DNA from: Nakamurella aerolata
GTDB lineage: Bacteria > Actinomycetota > Actinomycetes > Mycobacteriales > Nakamurellaceae
Length of the DNA: 64,000 bases
NCBI RefSeq assembly: GCF_013002705.1
Contig: NZ_JABEND010000007.1
Location: forward strand, 1-64,000
Direction: 5' to 3'
A program made the translations under genes and the position numbers. The notes below the pieces were generated by a model, which was not told where the DNA came from, ran no database searches, and was given only the letters and a program-made list of their open reading frames with translations. This document shows positions 34,366 to 43,998 of this stretch, piece after piece (the first letter of the stretch is position 1; the number at the start of each line of letters is the position of its first letter).

Positions 34366-35337
34366 TCAGCGGTTCCGCCCGGCGCGCCGCGCCCGCACCA
34401 TCGCAGTGATGGCCCGCTCTACGGCGTAGTCGGCATCTGCGGCGACGCCCTTGACATCGGCGTTGAGTTGCGCCGTCGCGGCCATCGCGGCCGCCAGCCC
34501 AGCGGGCGTCCATTGCCGTACCGCCGACCGCGCCCTGTCGATCTTCCAGGCCGGCATGCCGAGTTCGGCGGCCATCGCGTACGAGTTGCCCGGTCGGGCG
34601 CCGGCCACCTTGGCGATGGTGCGCACCCCGTCGGCCAGCGCGTCAGCGACCAGCACCGGCGGGACGCCGATGTCGCTGGCCCAGCGGGCGGCTTCCAGCG
34701 CACCGGCGAGATCGCCGGCGACGGCCTTGTCGGCGACGGCGAATCCGCTGACCTCGGCGCGGCCGCGGTAGTACCTGGCGACCGCCGTGTCGTCCACCAT
34801 GCCGCCGGTGTCCGAGGCAAGCTGCCCGGCCGCGGCGGCCAGCTCCCGCAGATCGTTGCCGACGGCGTCCACCAGTGCCTGGGCGGCCGACGGCGTGCAG
34901 GTGCCGCCGGCGTGTTTGATCTCGGCACGGACGAAGTCGACCCGCTCGGCCGGCCGAGTGATCTTCTGCGCCGGCAGCACGGCCGCTCCCCCGCGTCGGA
35001 AGGCATCGGCGATCGGCTTGTTGCGGGTGCCGCCGTTGTGCTGCAGCACAACGGTGACCCCGTCGACCACGTCGCCGGCGTATGAGATCAGGGCGGTGGC
35101 AAGGTCTTTCGCCGCCTCATGGCCACCGCGCAGCACCACCAACCGAGGCTCGGCGAACAGGCTGGGCGCGACCAGATCGGCGAAGGCCTGCGGGCTCAGC
35201 CCGGCGACATCGCTGTCGCGGCGTTCCACCTCGGGCTCGCGTTTGCGCACCGCGGCGGCGGTGCGGGTGACGGCCCGGTCGATCAGCAGCGGTTCGTCGC
35301 CGGAGATCAACACCAGCGGCCCTGGTCCTTCGGCCAT
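34366..35337 (-). CDS. holA: DNA polymerase III subunit delta
   Basis: The delta subunit opens the sliding clamp in the clamp-loader complex. The 323-residue protein has the degenerate AAA+ fold typical of HolA: LVLISGDEPLLIDRAV at the start, LFAEPRLVVLRG, the segment GGTCTPSAAQALVDAVGNDLRELAAAAGQLA, and the helical collar domain at the end (ELGMPAWKIDRARSAVRQW). The ATG at 35337 (MAEGPGPL) with AAGGATGG upstream was chosen. In mycobacteria holA is also close to rpsT and comEA. It stands alone here, between a convergent lipoprotein gene and hemA. Confidence 0.94.
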   Translation of the reverse strand: MAEGPGPLVLISGDEPLLIDRAVTRTAAAVRKREPEVERRDSDVAGLSPQAFADLVAPSLFAEPRLVVLRGGHEAAKDLATALISYAGDVVDGVTVVLQHNGGTRNKPIADAFRRGGAAVLPAQKITRPAERVDFVRAEIKHAGGTCTPSAAQALVDAVGNDLRELAAAAGQLASDTGGMVDDTAVARYYRGRAEVSGFAVADKAVAGDLAGALEAARWASDIGVPPVLVADALADGVRTIAKVAGARPGNSYAMAAELGMPAWKIDRARSAVRQWTPAGLAAAMAATAQLNADVKGVAADADYAVERAITAMVRARRAGRNR

Positions 35338-35494
35338 CTGTCCATCCTTGCACTGCCCGCCGACGCCCGGCCTCACCGTCGCGGCCGGTTCGAGCGCCCG
35401 CGGCGATCTGCCGCGGCGCCGGCGATCTGCCGCGTTGCCGGGCACCGAATGAGAGCGCCGGAACGCCTGACCGGGGCTGGGCCGGCGGGCCGGT

Positions 35495-36916
35495 CTAGCG
35501 AGGGGCGTCGCTGCCGATCCCGTCGAGTTGGATGCCGAACAGCGTGTGCAACGCCTTCACGTAGTCGTCGCCGGAGCCGTCCTTGGCGAGTTCTTTGGCG
35601 CGCATGGTCGGGGTGTGCAGCAGCGAGCCGGTGACCCGGCGCAGCGCGCGTTCCACGTCGTCGGCGACGGCGCCGTCGTACTTGCGGCGCAGCTTGCTCA
35701 TCTCGGCGTCCATGGCGGCAAACACGTGGCTGCGCAACGCGACCACGGCCGGATCGAGGGTGCGGGTGGCGATCTCGTTGTCGAAGGCGGCGACCGCATC
35801 GGCGATCAGCTGCTCGGCGGCGCGTTGCTGCGATCCGTGTGCTGGCCCGGCGGCATCGGACACCGAATGCAGGTCGACAACGGTGACTTGTGGCATGCGT
35901 CGGACGGCATCCGGAATGTCATGGTGCAGCGCCAGATCGACGATCACCACCGGCCGTTCCCGCAGGGCCAGCGCGCCCAGCACCGACCGGGCGGCGACCG
36001 CATCGACGGTGTTGCGGCGGCCGCTGGCCGACACGATCAGGTCGACCGTGCCGAACGCCTCGGCCAGCTGCTCGGTCGGCACCGGCTCCGCATGGTGGGT
36101 GCGGGCGAACTGCTCGGCGCGTCCGGTGGCCGAGTAGACCCGCAGGTCGGTGCAGCCCCGCGCCCGCAGTGCCGCGGCCACCACTCTGGCGTAGGCGCCG
36201 GTGCCGAGGATCACCGCACTGCGTCCGGTTAGCGGATCGTCCGAGAGTCCTTGTCCGGCAGCGGCTTCGGTCGCCGCATCGGAGTCTGCCGCCGCATCCG
36301 ATGCGGCCACTGCATCCGATGCGGCCGGGGCGGCGAGGTGCCGGCCGGCGATCTGCAGTGCCACCGACGCCACCGAGCGGCCCTCGGCGCCGAGGCTGGT
36401 CTGGCTGGTGACGCGCTTGGCGGTGCGCAGTGCCCCGCGGAACAGGCTGTGCAGTGCCGGGGTCAGCAGCTCGTCACGGTGCGCGGCCTGCTGGGCCGCG
36501 GCGACCTGCCCGGCGATCTCCGCCTCGCCGACCACCATGGCGTCCAACCCGGCCGCAACGCTGAACAGGTGCTCGGCGACGGCGTTACCGACCCGCACGT
36601 TCAGCATGGCTTCGACGTCGTCAGGGTTCATTCCCGAGCAACCGGCCACCAGCTCGGTGACACAGTCGACCGCGTCGTGGAAGCGTGCGGCGTCCACGTA
36701 GATTTCCAGCCGATTGCAGGTGGACAGCAGCACGGCGCCGGACAGCGGTGAGCCGTCGGCTCTGACCTGGCTGGCCAGCGCATCGCGGAGCGCGGCGGCG
36801 TCCGGCGACGCGGAGCCGGCGGCATCCGGGGTTGCCGTGGGGATAGCACCAGCGAAGAGGTTCTCCAGCCGCTCCAGCCCGACCTCAGCATGGCTGGCGC
36901 CCAGCACCATCAGCAT
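35495..36916 (-). CDS. hemA: glutamyl-tRNA reductase
   Basis: HemA reduces glutamyl-tRNA(Glu) with NADPH to glutamate-1-semialdehyde, the first step of the C5 heme pathway. The catalytic Cys67 is in STCNRLEIY, with GEAEIAGQV and SLFRGALRTAKRVTSQTSLG also conserved. The nucleotide-binding loop is GTGAYARVV. Between the catalytic and NADPH domains (about 202-230) is a low-complexity Ala/Ser/Asp insertion encoded by 18-bp repeats, and another Ala/Pro insertion sits at 26-40. The ATG at 36916 is used; GTG at 36925 is an alternative. It is divergent from hemE, so the two arms of the heme cluster share a promoter region. Confidence 0.94.
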   Translation of the reverse strand: MLMVLGASHAEVGLERLENLFAGAIPTATPDAAGSASPDAAALRDALASQVRADGSPLSGAVLLSTCNRLEIYVDAARFHDAVDCVTELVAGCSGMNPDDVEAMLNVRVGNAVAEHLFSVAAGLDAMVVGEAEIAGQVAAAQQAAHRDELLTPALHSLFRGALRTAKRVTSQTSLGAEGRSVASVALQIAGRHLAAPAASDAVAASDAAADSDAATEAAAGQGLSDDPLTGRSAVILGTGAYARVVAAALRARGCTDLRVYSATGRAEQFARTHHAEPVPTEQLAEAFGTVDLIVSASGRRNTVDAVAARSVLGALALRERPVVIVDLALHHDIPDAVRRMPQVTVVDLHSVSDAAGPAHGSQQRAAEQLIADAVAAFDNEIATRTLDPAVVALRSHVFAAMDAEMSKLRRKYDGAVADDVERALRRVTGSLLHTPTMRAKELAKDGSGDDYVKALHTLFGIQLDGIGSDAPR

Positions 36917-36954
36917 TTGCTTCACTCTACCTGTTGTCGAAGTTGCTTCCGGCA

Positions 36955-38184
36955 GTGGCAGCATGGCCTGTCGTGGACCCTTCCCAGCCCGACCGGCTCG
37001 ACCAAACCGAACAGCCCGACCCAACCGACCGGCCCCGTCCCGCCGGCAGCGGGCCAGCCACGTCAGACTCGGACGAGGCCACGCAGCGGCCGGCGGCAGC
37101 GCCATTGCCGACCGGCCACCCGCTGCTCGACGGCCGGACCGCGGGCTCGCCGCTGGTCCGCGCGATGCGGGGCGAACGCACCAGGCAACGGCCGGTGTGG
37201 TTCATGCGGCAGGCCGGGCGGTCGCTGCCCGAGTACCGCAAGCTGCGCGCGGAGGCCGATGACACCAGCATGCTCGCCGCCTGCCTGCACCCCGAACTGG
37301 CCACCGAGATCACTCTGCAGCCGGTCCGGCGGCATGGCGTTGACGCGGCAGTGTTCTTCTCCGACATCGTCATCCCGCTCAAGCTCGCCGGGATAGACGT
37401 TGAGATCGTCGCCGGCCGCGGCCCGGTGCTGGCCGATCCGATTCGCAGCGCCGAGCAGGTCGCCGCGCTGCCGGAACTGGACCCGGCAACGCTGGAGCCG
37501 ATCTCACAGGCGGTCGCCGGTACGGTGGCGGAACTGGGCGGCACCCCGTTGATCGGGTTCGCCGGTGCACCGTTCACGGTCGCGTCGTACCTGGTGGAGG
37601 GCGGTCCGAGCCGAGATCACTTGTACACCAAGGCGATGATGGTTGGCGCGCCGCAGGTGTGGGACCAGTTGGCGGGCTGGGTCGCCCGCACGACGGCCGC
37701 GTTCCTGCGGGCCCAGATCATGGCCGGAGCATCCGCTGTGCAGCTGTTCGACTCGTGGGCGGGGCACCTGTCTCGGTCGCAGTATCGGATCGGCGCTGCG
37801 CCGCACTCCGCCGCGGTGTTCCGCGCCGTCGCCGACCTGCCGGTGCCCAAGGTGCACTTCGGCGTGGGTACCGGCGAGCTGTTGGCGGACATGCACACCG
37901 TCGGCGCCGACATGGTCGGGGTGGATCACCGGGTCGACCTGTCGGACGCCGCCGACCGCCTCAGCGGCTCAGTTCCGTTGCAGGGCAACATCGATCCCGC
38001 CATGCTGTTCGCCGGCCGCAAGGTCTTGCACCGCCACACCGAGGAGGTACTGCGGTCGGGGGCTGCGGCCCCCGGCCACGTCGTGAACCTCGGACATGGG
38101 GTGCCGCCGAACGCCGATCCCAGCGTGCTCACCGAGCTGGTGGAGTTCGTGCACAGCAACCCCGACCCGGCCGCCGATGACTGA
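36955..38184 (+). CDS. hemE: uroporphyrinogen decarboxylase
   Basis: HemE removes four carboxyl groups from uroporphyrinogen III to give coproporphyrinogen III. The first signature PVWFMRQAGRSLPEYR, GFAGAPFTVASYLVEGG, and FDSWAGHLS are present. The first 50 residues are disordered and the initiation codon is uncertain: GTG at 36955 is used, with GTG at 36973 and TTG at 36934 as alternatives, none with a clear ribosome-binding site. The end overlaps cgoX by 8 bases. Confidence 0.93.
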   Translation: MAAWPVVDPSQPDRLDQTEQPDPTDRPRPAGSGPATSDSDEATQRPAAAPLPTGHPLLDGRTAGSPLVRAMRGERTRQRPVWFMRQAGRSLPEYRKLRAEADDTSMLAACLHPELATEITLQPVRRHGVDAAVFFSDIVIPLKLAGIDVEIVAGRGPVLADPIRSAEQVAALPELDPATLEPISQAVAGTVAELGGTPLIGFAGAPFTVASYLVEGGPSRDHLYTKAMMVGAPQVWDQLAGWVARTTAAFLRAQIMAGASAVQLFDSWAGHLSRSQYRIGAAPHSAAVFRAVADLPVPKVHFGVGTGELLADMHTVGADMVGVDHRVDLSDAADRLSGSVPLQGNIDPAMLFAGRKVLHRHTEEVLRSGAAAPGHVVNLGHGVPPNADPSVLTELVEFVHSNPDPAADD

Positions 38185-39724
38185 TCGGTCGGCGGCTGAC
38201 CCGTTGACGGCCGCCCCACCCGGCGGGTCGGCCGGTCGGCCGCCGGCCGTCGTTGTCGGTGGCGGGATAGCCGGGCTGCTGGCGGCATACCGGCTGGCGC
38301 GCAAAGGTTTTCGGCCGTTACTGCTGGAGGCGCGCGATCAGCTCGGCGGCCCGGTCAGCTCGCATCGGCTGGCCGGGCTGGAGTTGGACGCCGGCGCCGA
38401 GAGTTTCGCCACCGCCCGGCCGGCGGTCGCCGAGTTGCTGACCGACATCGGCCTTGCCGATCAGATCGTCTCCCCTGCTCCCGGTCGCGCGTTCGTGCAC
38501 CATCCGGACGGCGCGTGGCCGCTGCCCGATCGGGCTTTGCTGGGGATTCCGGCGGATCTGTCCGCCCGGGACGTGCGCGCGGTGCTGGGCGACGACGCCG
38601 CCGCCGAGGCAGCGGCGCGCGATGCCGTACCGGCCCCCCGGTCGGTCGCTGGGCTGCCATCAACGCTCGGACCCCTGGTGCGGCTGCGGATGGGCGAGGC
38701 GGTGCTGCACCGGCTGGTGCGTCCAGTGGTGGCCGGGGTGTACGCCACCGACCCGGAACAGCTGGACGTGAACACGGTGGCGCCCGGGCTGCTTGAGCAG
38801 CTGGCGGCCACCGGATCGCTGGCCGGCGCGGTGGGCCGGCTGCGCCCGGCCGGGGCGCCTGGCGCTGCCGTCGCCGGGCTGGACGGCGGCATGTGGACGC
38901 TGACCCGGCGGCTCGCCGAGCTGGTCACAGCGGCCGGCGGCGACATCCGTACCGGCGCCCCGGTGACCCAACTGGCCAAGATCGAAGACGGCTACCAGCT
39001 CACGGTCGGCGGCTCACCCGCCGCCGATTCGGTGACCGGCGCGGTTGTGGTGCTGGCCGGCGGCCATGCCGCCATGCGCCCGCTGCTGCACGCGGCCGCA
39101 CCTGTGGTCGCGCCAGCTGCCGATCGCGGCGCGGGCAGCGCCGTGGCGCTGGTGACGCTGGTGCTCGATGCCCCGGCACTTGACGCCGCACCTCGCGGCC
39201 CCGGCCTACTGGTGGCTGCTGATGATCAGCCGGCATCCAGCGGAATCGGCGCCAACAACGCGAACAGTGCGAACACCGCAAACCCCGTGCGCGCCAAGGC
39301 ACTCACCCACGCCACAGCCAAGTGGCCATGGCTGGCCGGGCGACTGCCGAGCGGGCGGCACGTGCTGCGGCTGTCCTACGGGCGGGACGCCGATGAGGTG
39401 AACACCATCACCGACGCGGAACTGCGGGCGGTCGCGTTGCAGGAAGCCGGTGCCCTGCTGGGCGTACCGCTGACCACCGAACAGCTGGTGGACACCGACG
39501 TGATCCGCTGGTCCGGCGCCTTGCCCGCACCATCGGCGGGGCACCGAGAGGCGGTGCGGCAGTTCCGTTCTCGACTCGCCGCGGCCGCCCCTACCCTGGC
39601 GCTGGTCGGTGCCGGCTGGGCCGGCACGGGGCTGGCCGCCGTCGTCGGTGACACCGAGCTGCAGATCGCCGACCTGTTGCGGCGACGGGACAACCGGGCA
39701 ACCGCAGGGACCTTCAGCACGTGA
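38177..39724 (+). CDS. cgoX: coproporphyrinogen III oxidase (oxygen-dependent, HemY/CgoX type)
   Basis: This FAD enzyme oxidises coproporphyrinogen III to coproporphyrin III in the coproporphyrin-dependent pathway; older annotation calls it protoporphyrinogen oxidase HemG/HemY. The 515-residue protein has the FAD fold VVVGGGIAGLLAAYRLARKG, GAESFATARP, a substrate domain with PVVAGVYATDPEQL, and the second FAD contact LALVGAGWAGTGLAAVVG. The CgoX reading follows from the neighbouring chdC and cpfC genes. An Asn/Ala-rich insertion occurs around residue 360. It overlaps hemE. Confidence 0.92.
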   Translation: MTDRSAADPLTAAPPGGSAGRPPAVVVGGGIAGLLAAYRLARKGFRPLLLEARDQLGGPVSSHRLAGLELDAGAESFATARPAVAELLTDIGLADQIVSPAPGRAFVHHPDGAWPLPDRALLGIPADLSARDVRAVLGDDAAAEAAARDAVPAPRSVAGLPSTLGPLVRLRMGEAVLHRLVRPVVAGVYATDPEQLDVNTVAPGLLEQLAATGSLAGAVGRLRPAGAPGAAVAGLDGGMWTLTRRLAELVTAAGGDIRTGAPVTQLAKIEDGYQLTVGGSPAADSVTGAVVVLAGGHAAMRPLLHAAAPVVAPAADRGAGSAVALVTLVLDAPALDAAPRGPGLLVAADDQPASSGIGANNANSANTANPVRAKALTHATAKWPWLAGRLPSGRHVLRLSYGRDADEVNTITDAELRAVALQEAGALLGVPLTTEQLVDTDVIRWSGALPAPSAGHREAVRQFRSRLAAAAPTLALVGAGWAGTGLAAVVGDTELQIADLLRRRDNRATAGTFST

Positions 39725-39784
39725 GCAGTCAGACAGCCTCGGGATTGGATTCTGGGCACGGCGACAGGCGAGAATGAGACAAGG

Positions 39785-40615
39785 ATGAACAGCATGAGTA
39801 GCGCGCACGACAAGCCAGCCACCTCCCCCGCTGCGCCGGCCGGTGCGGCCGAGCCGGGGTCCACCGCGGCAGCCGAGCAGGCGCCGGCCGCGCCGACGAC
39901 GGAGCCGTCCGCGCCGACGGCGGAGCGGAAACGGCCCTCGGCGCGGGAGGTGAACGACCAGATCCGCTACACCCTGTTCTCGGTCTACCGGCGTACCGGT
40001 GAGCCCGGCGCCAATCCCGACGACAGCGCCGCTGAGCTCACCGATCTGCTGGCCGAGCTGGCCCAGCGCGACGTACAGGTGCGTGGTCTGTACGACGTGT
40101 CCGGGATGCGGGCCGACGCCGATGTGATGGTGTGGTGGCACGGTCCCACTGCGGAATCGCTGCAGGAGGCCACCCGCGCGCTCCGCCGCACCGCCGTCGG
40201 CCGCGGCCTGGAACCCACCTGGTCGGCCATGGGGCTGCACCGGCCGGCCGAGTTCAACAAGGGCCACATCCCCGCGTTCCTGGCCGGCGCGCCGGCGAAG
40301 AACTGGGCAACGGTGTACCCGTTCGTACGCTCCTACGAGTGGTATCTGCTGCCGGACGACGAGCGCCGCGGCATGCTGGTGGAGCACGGCATGATGGGCC
40401 GCGAATATAACCAGGTGTTGTCGAACACGGTGGCGGCCTTCGCCCTCGGCGATTACGAGTGGCTGTTGGCGCTGGAGGCGGACGAACTGCACGACACCGT
40501 CGATCTGATGCGGCATCTGCGCAGCTCGCAGGCCCGCCTGCACGTTCGGGAGGAGATCCCCTTCTTCTCCGGACGGCGGATGTCACCCACCGAGTTGGTG
40601 CAGGCGCTGGCATGA
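39785..40615 (+). CDS. chdC: coproheme decarboxylase (HemQ/ChdC)
   Basis: ChdC is a chlorite-dismutase-family protein that decarboxylates coproheme to heme b with hydrogen peroxide, the last step of the actinobacterial pathway. The 276-residue protein has a disordered Ala/Pro head of about 48 residues and the family core: IRYTLFSVYRR, DVMVWWHGPTAESLQ, YPFVRSYEWYLLPDDERRGMLVEHG with the catalytic Tyr and the proximal His region, and DLMRHLRSSQARLHVREEIPFFSGR. Its stop overlaps the cpfC start by ATGA. ATG at 39794 is an alternative start. Confidence 0.95.
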   Translation: MNSMSSAHDKPATSPAAPAGAAEPGSTAAAEQAPAAPTTEPSAPTAERKRPSAREVNDQIRYTLFSVYRRTGEPGANPDDSAAELTDLLAELAQRDVQVRGLYDVSGMRADADVMVWWHGPTAESLQEATRALRRTAVGRGLEPTWSAMGLHRPAEFNKGHIPAFLAGAPAKNWATVYPFVRSYEWYLLPDDERRGMLVEHGMMGREYNQVLSNTVAAFALGDYEWLLALEADELHDTVDLMRHLRSSQARLHVREEIPFFSGRRMSPTELVQALA

Positions 40616-41946
40616 CGCTCCCACCCGCCGAGACTGCCGCCGTCACCGGCAGCGGCGCGCGCATCGCCGCCCAGCCGTTGGAGTACGACGCCGTGCTGCT
40701 GGCCGGGTTCGGCGGTCCCGAGGGTCAGGACGACGTCATCCCGTTCCTGCGCAACGTGACCGCCGGCCGCGGTGTGCCAGAGGAACGGCTGGAGGAGGTC
40801 GCCGGGCACTACCGGGCGCTCGGTGGGGTGAGCCCGATCAACGAGCAGAACCGTTTGCTGCAGCAGCGTTTGCAGGAGGCGCTGATCGACATCGGGATCG
40901 ACCTGCCGGTGCTGTGGGGCAACCGCAACTGGGACCCGTACCTCACCGACGTGGTGCGCCGGGCCGACGCCGCGGGCCACCGAAAGCTGTTGGCGGTGGC
41001 CACTTCCGCCTACTCGTCGTACTCATCGTGCCGGCAGTACCGCGAAGACTTCGGTGCGGCGCTGCGCGACGCCGGGGCACTCGGCCGGATGCGGATCGAC
41101 AAGGTCGCTCCGTACTTCGATCAGCCGGGTTTCCTTGACCCGTTCGTGGACGGGACGCTCGCCGCGATCCGGTCGGCGTTCGCCGGCCGCATCGAACCGG
41201 ATGAGCTCAGGGTGCTGTTCACCACCCATTCCATCCCCACCGCGATGGCCGACACCTCCGGCTCGCCCGAGCTGGGTGACACCACGCGGCCCGGCGGTGC
41301 GTATGTGGCCCAACATCTTTCGGTCGCCCGCTATGTGATGGCCGAGGTCCGGCGGCTGCTCGCCGAGGCCGGCACCGAGGTTGCCGTCAGCGGCCCGGTC
41401 GACGAGCCGGCGGCGGCACCAGGGCCGGAAGACGCCGGTCTGCGCTGGCAGCTGGTGTACCAGTCGCGGTCCGGCTCGCCGAGCGTGCCGTGGCTGGAGC
41501 CGGACATCAACGAGGTGATCGCCGAACTGCCCGACGCCGGCGTCCGCGGTGTTGTGGTGGTGCCGATCGGCTTCGTGTCCGATCACGTCGAAGTGATCTG
41601 GGACCTGGACAACGAGGCGGCGCAGACCGCTGCCGACCTTGGCCTGGCGTACTGGCGAGTGGCAACCCCCGGCACCGACGCGCGCTTCGTCGCAGCGCTC
41701 GCCGAGTCGATCGCGCGCCGGCTGGGCCGGTGTCTGCCGCGGCACTCGGTGCTCGACACCGCACCCCGCCCGGACTTCTGTGCCGCCGGCTGCTGTGTCA
41801 ACCCCAGGGCGGCCAAACCCACTACTGCCGCGGTCGATTCGGCTACCGACTGGCCCGCCGACACCGATCCGGCCGCACTGGCCGGCTCCGGCTTCGCTCC
41901 CGCCGCCGCTCCGCAGGCCGGGAGCCTTCAGGACGCCCGACGGTGA
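40612..41946 (+). CDS. cpfC: coproporphyrin ferrochelatase
   Basis: CpfC (HemH) inserts ferrous iron into coproporphyrin III. The 444-residue protein has LLAGFGGPEG, the metal-site His in FTTHSIP, QSRSGSPSVPWLEPDI and VVPIGFVSDHVEVIWDLD with its Glu. Actinobacterial enzymes carry a [2Fe-2S] cluster; the matching cysteines are visible in SSCRQYRED and in PRPDFCAAGCC. About 60 disordered residues follow the core. It is coupled to chdC before (ATGA) and hemC after (GTGA). Confidence 0.94.
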   Translation: MTLPPAETAAVTGSGARIAAQPLEYDAVLLAGFGGPEGQDDVIPFLRNVTAGRGVPEERLEEVAGHYRALGGVSPINEQNRLLQQRLQEALIDIGIDLPVLWGNRNWDPYLTDVVRRADAAGHRKLLAVATSAYSSYSSCRQYREDFGAALRDAGALGRMRIDKVAPYFDQPGFLDPFVDGTLAAIRSAFAGRIEPDELRVLFTTHSIPTAMADTSGSPELGDTTRPGGAYVAQHLSVARYVMAEVRRLLAEAGTEVAVSGPVDEPAAAPGPEDAGLRWQLVYQSRSGSPSVPWLEPDINEVIAELPDAGVRGVVVVPIGFVSDHVEVIWDLDNEAAQTAADLGLAYWRVATPGTDARFVAALAESIARRLGRCLPRHSVLDTAPRPDFCAAGCCVNPRAAKPTTAAVDSATDWPADTDPAALAGSGFAPAAAPQAGSLQDARR

Positions 41947-43091
41947 CCACACCGGCGTCACCGCACGCCGGCCGCGTGCTGCGGGTCGGTACCAGGGGCA
42001 GCGCGCTGGCACTGGCCCAGTCCGGTCAGGTCGCGGACGCGGTGGCGGCGGCATTGGCGGCATCGGGATCGGCATCGGGATCGACAGCATCGACAGTGCC
42101 GCAAGGGTTTCCGGAATCTGCGCCCGCGGTTGCGGTTGAGCTGGTGCGCATTCGCACCGAGGGCGACGTCAACAGGGCGGCCCTGGCCAGCATCGGTGGG
42201 ACCGGGGTGTTCGTCACCGCGGTGCGGCAGGCCCTGCGGGACGGCACCGTCGATCTGGTGGTGCATTCGGCGAAGGATCTGCCCACCGCGCCGGAGAGCG
42301 ATCTGCGACTGGCGGCCGTTCCCGCTCGGGAAGACCCGGCAGATGCGTTGTGCAGCAAGGATGGTCGCGGGCTGGCGGAGCTGGCGCCCGGTGCCAGGAT
42401 CGGCACTGGATCTCCGCGCCGGGCCGCGCAGCTGCTCGCTCGCCGCCCGGATCTCGAGGTGGTGCCGATCCGCGGGAACGTCGACACCCGGCTCGGCTAC
42501 GTCGATTCCGGTGAGCTGGACGCCGTGCTGCTGGCCGCTGCCGGGCTGCGGCGGTTGGGCCGGGCGGAGCGCATCAGTCAGCGACTGGACCCGAGCGAGT
42601 TTGTGCCGGCCCCGGCGCAGGGGGCACTCGCCGTCGAGACCGCGGCCCATCCCGAAGTGCCCTGGTACCAAACGGGTCTCGCGGCGATCGACGACCTGCC
42701 GACCCGGCTCGCCGCCGCCGCCGAACGGGCAGTGCTAGCCGGTCTGGAGGCGGGCTGCTCGGCGCCGGTATCGGCGCTGGCCGTTCCGGACGGCGACATG
42801 CTGCTGTTGACCGCACAGGTCACCGCCCCGGACGGGTCGGCACAGTTGACCAGGCAGCTGCGCTTCCCGCTCCCGGGGACCGTTGCCGGTCGTGATGGCA
42901 CCGGTGTTGACGAGCCTGGCAGCGCTGGTGCTGACGGCGCTGACAACGCCGACGGCGCTGCTGGCATTGCCGGCACCGGCGTCGATCCAACGGCGATCGC
43001 CGCGCTGGAAGCGCCGGCGGTGGCCGCGGGGTTGGAGCTGGCGTCCGGGCTGCTGGCCGATGGTGCTGCCGGCCTGATGGGACGAACCTGA
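41943..43091 (+). CDS. hemC: porphobilinogen deaminase (hydroxymethylbilane synthase)
   Basis: HemC joins four porphobilinogens into hydroxymethylbilane on a dipyrromethane cofactor. The cofactor Cys is in LEAGCSAPV, and the Arg/Asp substrate residues are in HSAKDLPT, GTGSPRRAAQL and IRGNVDTRL. The 382-residue protein is longer than usual because of low-complexity insertions: Ala/Ser/Gly at about 34-50 and a Gly/Ala/Asp run near 320-345. The GTG start overlaps the cpfC stop by 4 bases, and its TGA overlaps the hemD ATG by 1 base. Confidence 0.95.
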   Translation: MTTPASPHAGRVLRVGTRGSALALAQSGQVADAVAAALAASGSASGSTASTVPQGFPESAPAVAVELVRIRTEGDVNRAALASIGGTGVFVTAVRQALRDGTVDLVVHSAKDLPTAPESDLRLAAVPAREDPADALCSKDGRGLAELAPGARIGTGSPRRAAQLLARRPDLEVVPIRGNVDTRLGYVDSGELDAVLLAAAGLRRLGRAERISQRLDPSEFVPAPAQGALAVETAAHPEVPWYQTGLAAIDDLPTRLAAAAERAVLAGLEAGCSAPVSALAVPDGDMLLLTAQVTAPDGSAQLTRQLRFPLPGTVAGRDGTGVDEPGSAGADGADNADGAAGIAGTGVDPTAIAALEAPAVAAGLELASGLLADGAAGLMGRT

Positions 43092-43993
43092 TGGGGCCGG
43101 TAGCCGAGTCGCCGCCCGGCGGCAGGGCCACAACGGTCGGGCAGCAACGGGTTTCCGGCGAGCCGGCCGGTTCGGATGCGACCCCCGAGCCCCCTGACCG
43201 CTCTCGGCTGGCCGGCGCCCGGGTGTTGATCGGCCGCTCCCCCGGCCGCAGCGGCGGGCTGATCGGTGCGCTGGCCGCCGCCGGGGCGTCGGCGCAGGCG
43301 GTACCGCTGATCCAGGTGCAGCCCCCGGCCGACTCGGCTGAGTTGGACGCTGCCGTGCTTGCGCTGTCCAGCGGCGACGTGGAGTGGGTGGCCTTCACCT
43401 CGGTCAACGCGGTGAGTGCGGTGGTGGACAGGGCACGCTCGCTCGCGGTGCAGCCAACGCTGGCCGCGGGAGTGCGGGTGGCAGCGGTCGGGCCGAGTAC
43501 CGCGGCCGCGTTGCGCGACGCGGGGTTGCCGGTCGACCTGACTCCGTCGGGCGCTGCCTCCGGCGTTGCCCTCGGCGCGGCGTTCCCGCACCCGGCCACC
43601 GGATCCCGGCCGCTGGTCCTGCTGCCGCAGTCCGACATCGCCCGGCCCGAACTGGCGAAAGCGCTGGCCGACAAGGGCTTCCAGGTTCGCGGGGTGCCGG
43701 CCTACCGCACGGTCAGCGCAACGCTGCCAGCCACGGTCGCCGCCGATCTGCACGCCGGCGCGTTCGATTGTGTAGTGGTGTCTTCACCATCCGGGCTACC
43801 GGCGCTGCTGGCGGCGGCAGCGCCTGCACAGTTGCCACCGGTGGTGGCCATCGGCGAGAGCACCGCGGCGGCGCTGCGCGACCAACGGGTGCCGGTGGCC
43901 GCGGTCGCCACCGCCCCGACCGATGGCGCGACAGTCGACGCCATCGCGGCCGCCCTTGCCGACAAGCACGTACCCGTCACCGATGGAAGGTAG
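43091..43993 (+). CDS. hemD: uroporphyrinogen-III synthase
   Basis: HemD cyclises hydroxymethylbilane with inversion of ring D. The family is weakly conserved, but the two-lobed pattern is visible: VLIGRSPGRSGGLIGALAAAGA at the start, WVAFTSVNAVSAVVDRA, VAAVGPSTAAALRDAG, and LLPQSDIARPELAKALADKGFQVRGVPAYRT with CVVVSSPSGLPALL. The first 38 residues are disordered. Unlike many actinobacteria, there is no fusion to a SAM-dependent uroporphyrinogen methyltransferase (CobA) domain. It overlaps hemC by 1 base, and hemB starts 5 bases after its stop. Confidence 0.9.
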   Translation: MGPVAESPPGGRATTVGQQRVSGEPAGSDATPEPPDRSRLAGARVLIGRSPGRSGGLIGALAAAGASAQAVPLIQVQPPADSAELDAAVLALSSGDVEWVAFTSVNAVSAVVDRARSLAVQPTLAAGVRVAAVGPSTAAALRDAGLPVDLTPSGAASGVALGAAFPHPATGSRPLVLLPQSDIARPELAKALADKGFQVRGVPAYRTVSATLPATVAADLHAGAFDCVVVSSPSGLPALLAAAAPAQLPPVVAIGESTAAALRDQRVPVAAVATAPTDGATVDAIAAALADKHVPVTDGR

Positions 43994-43998
43994 GTTGC

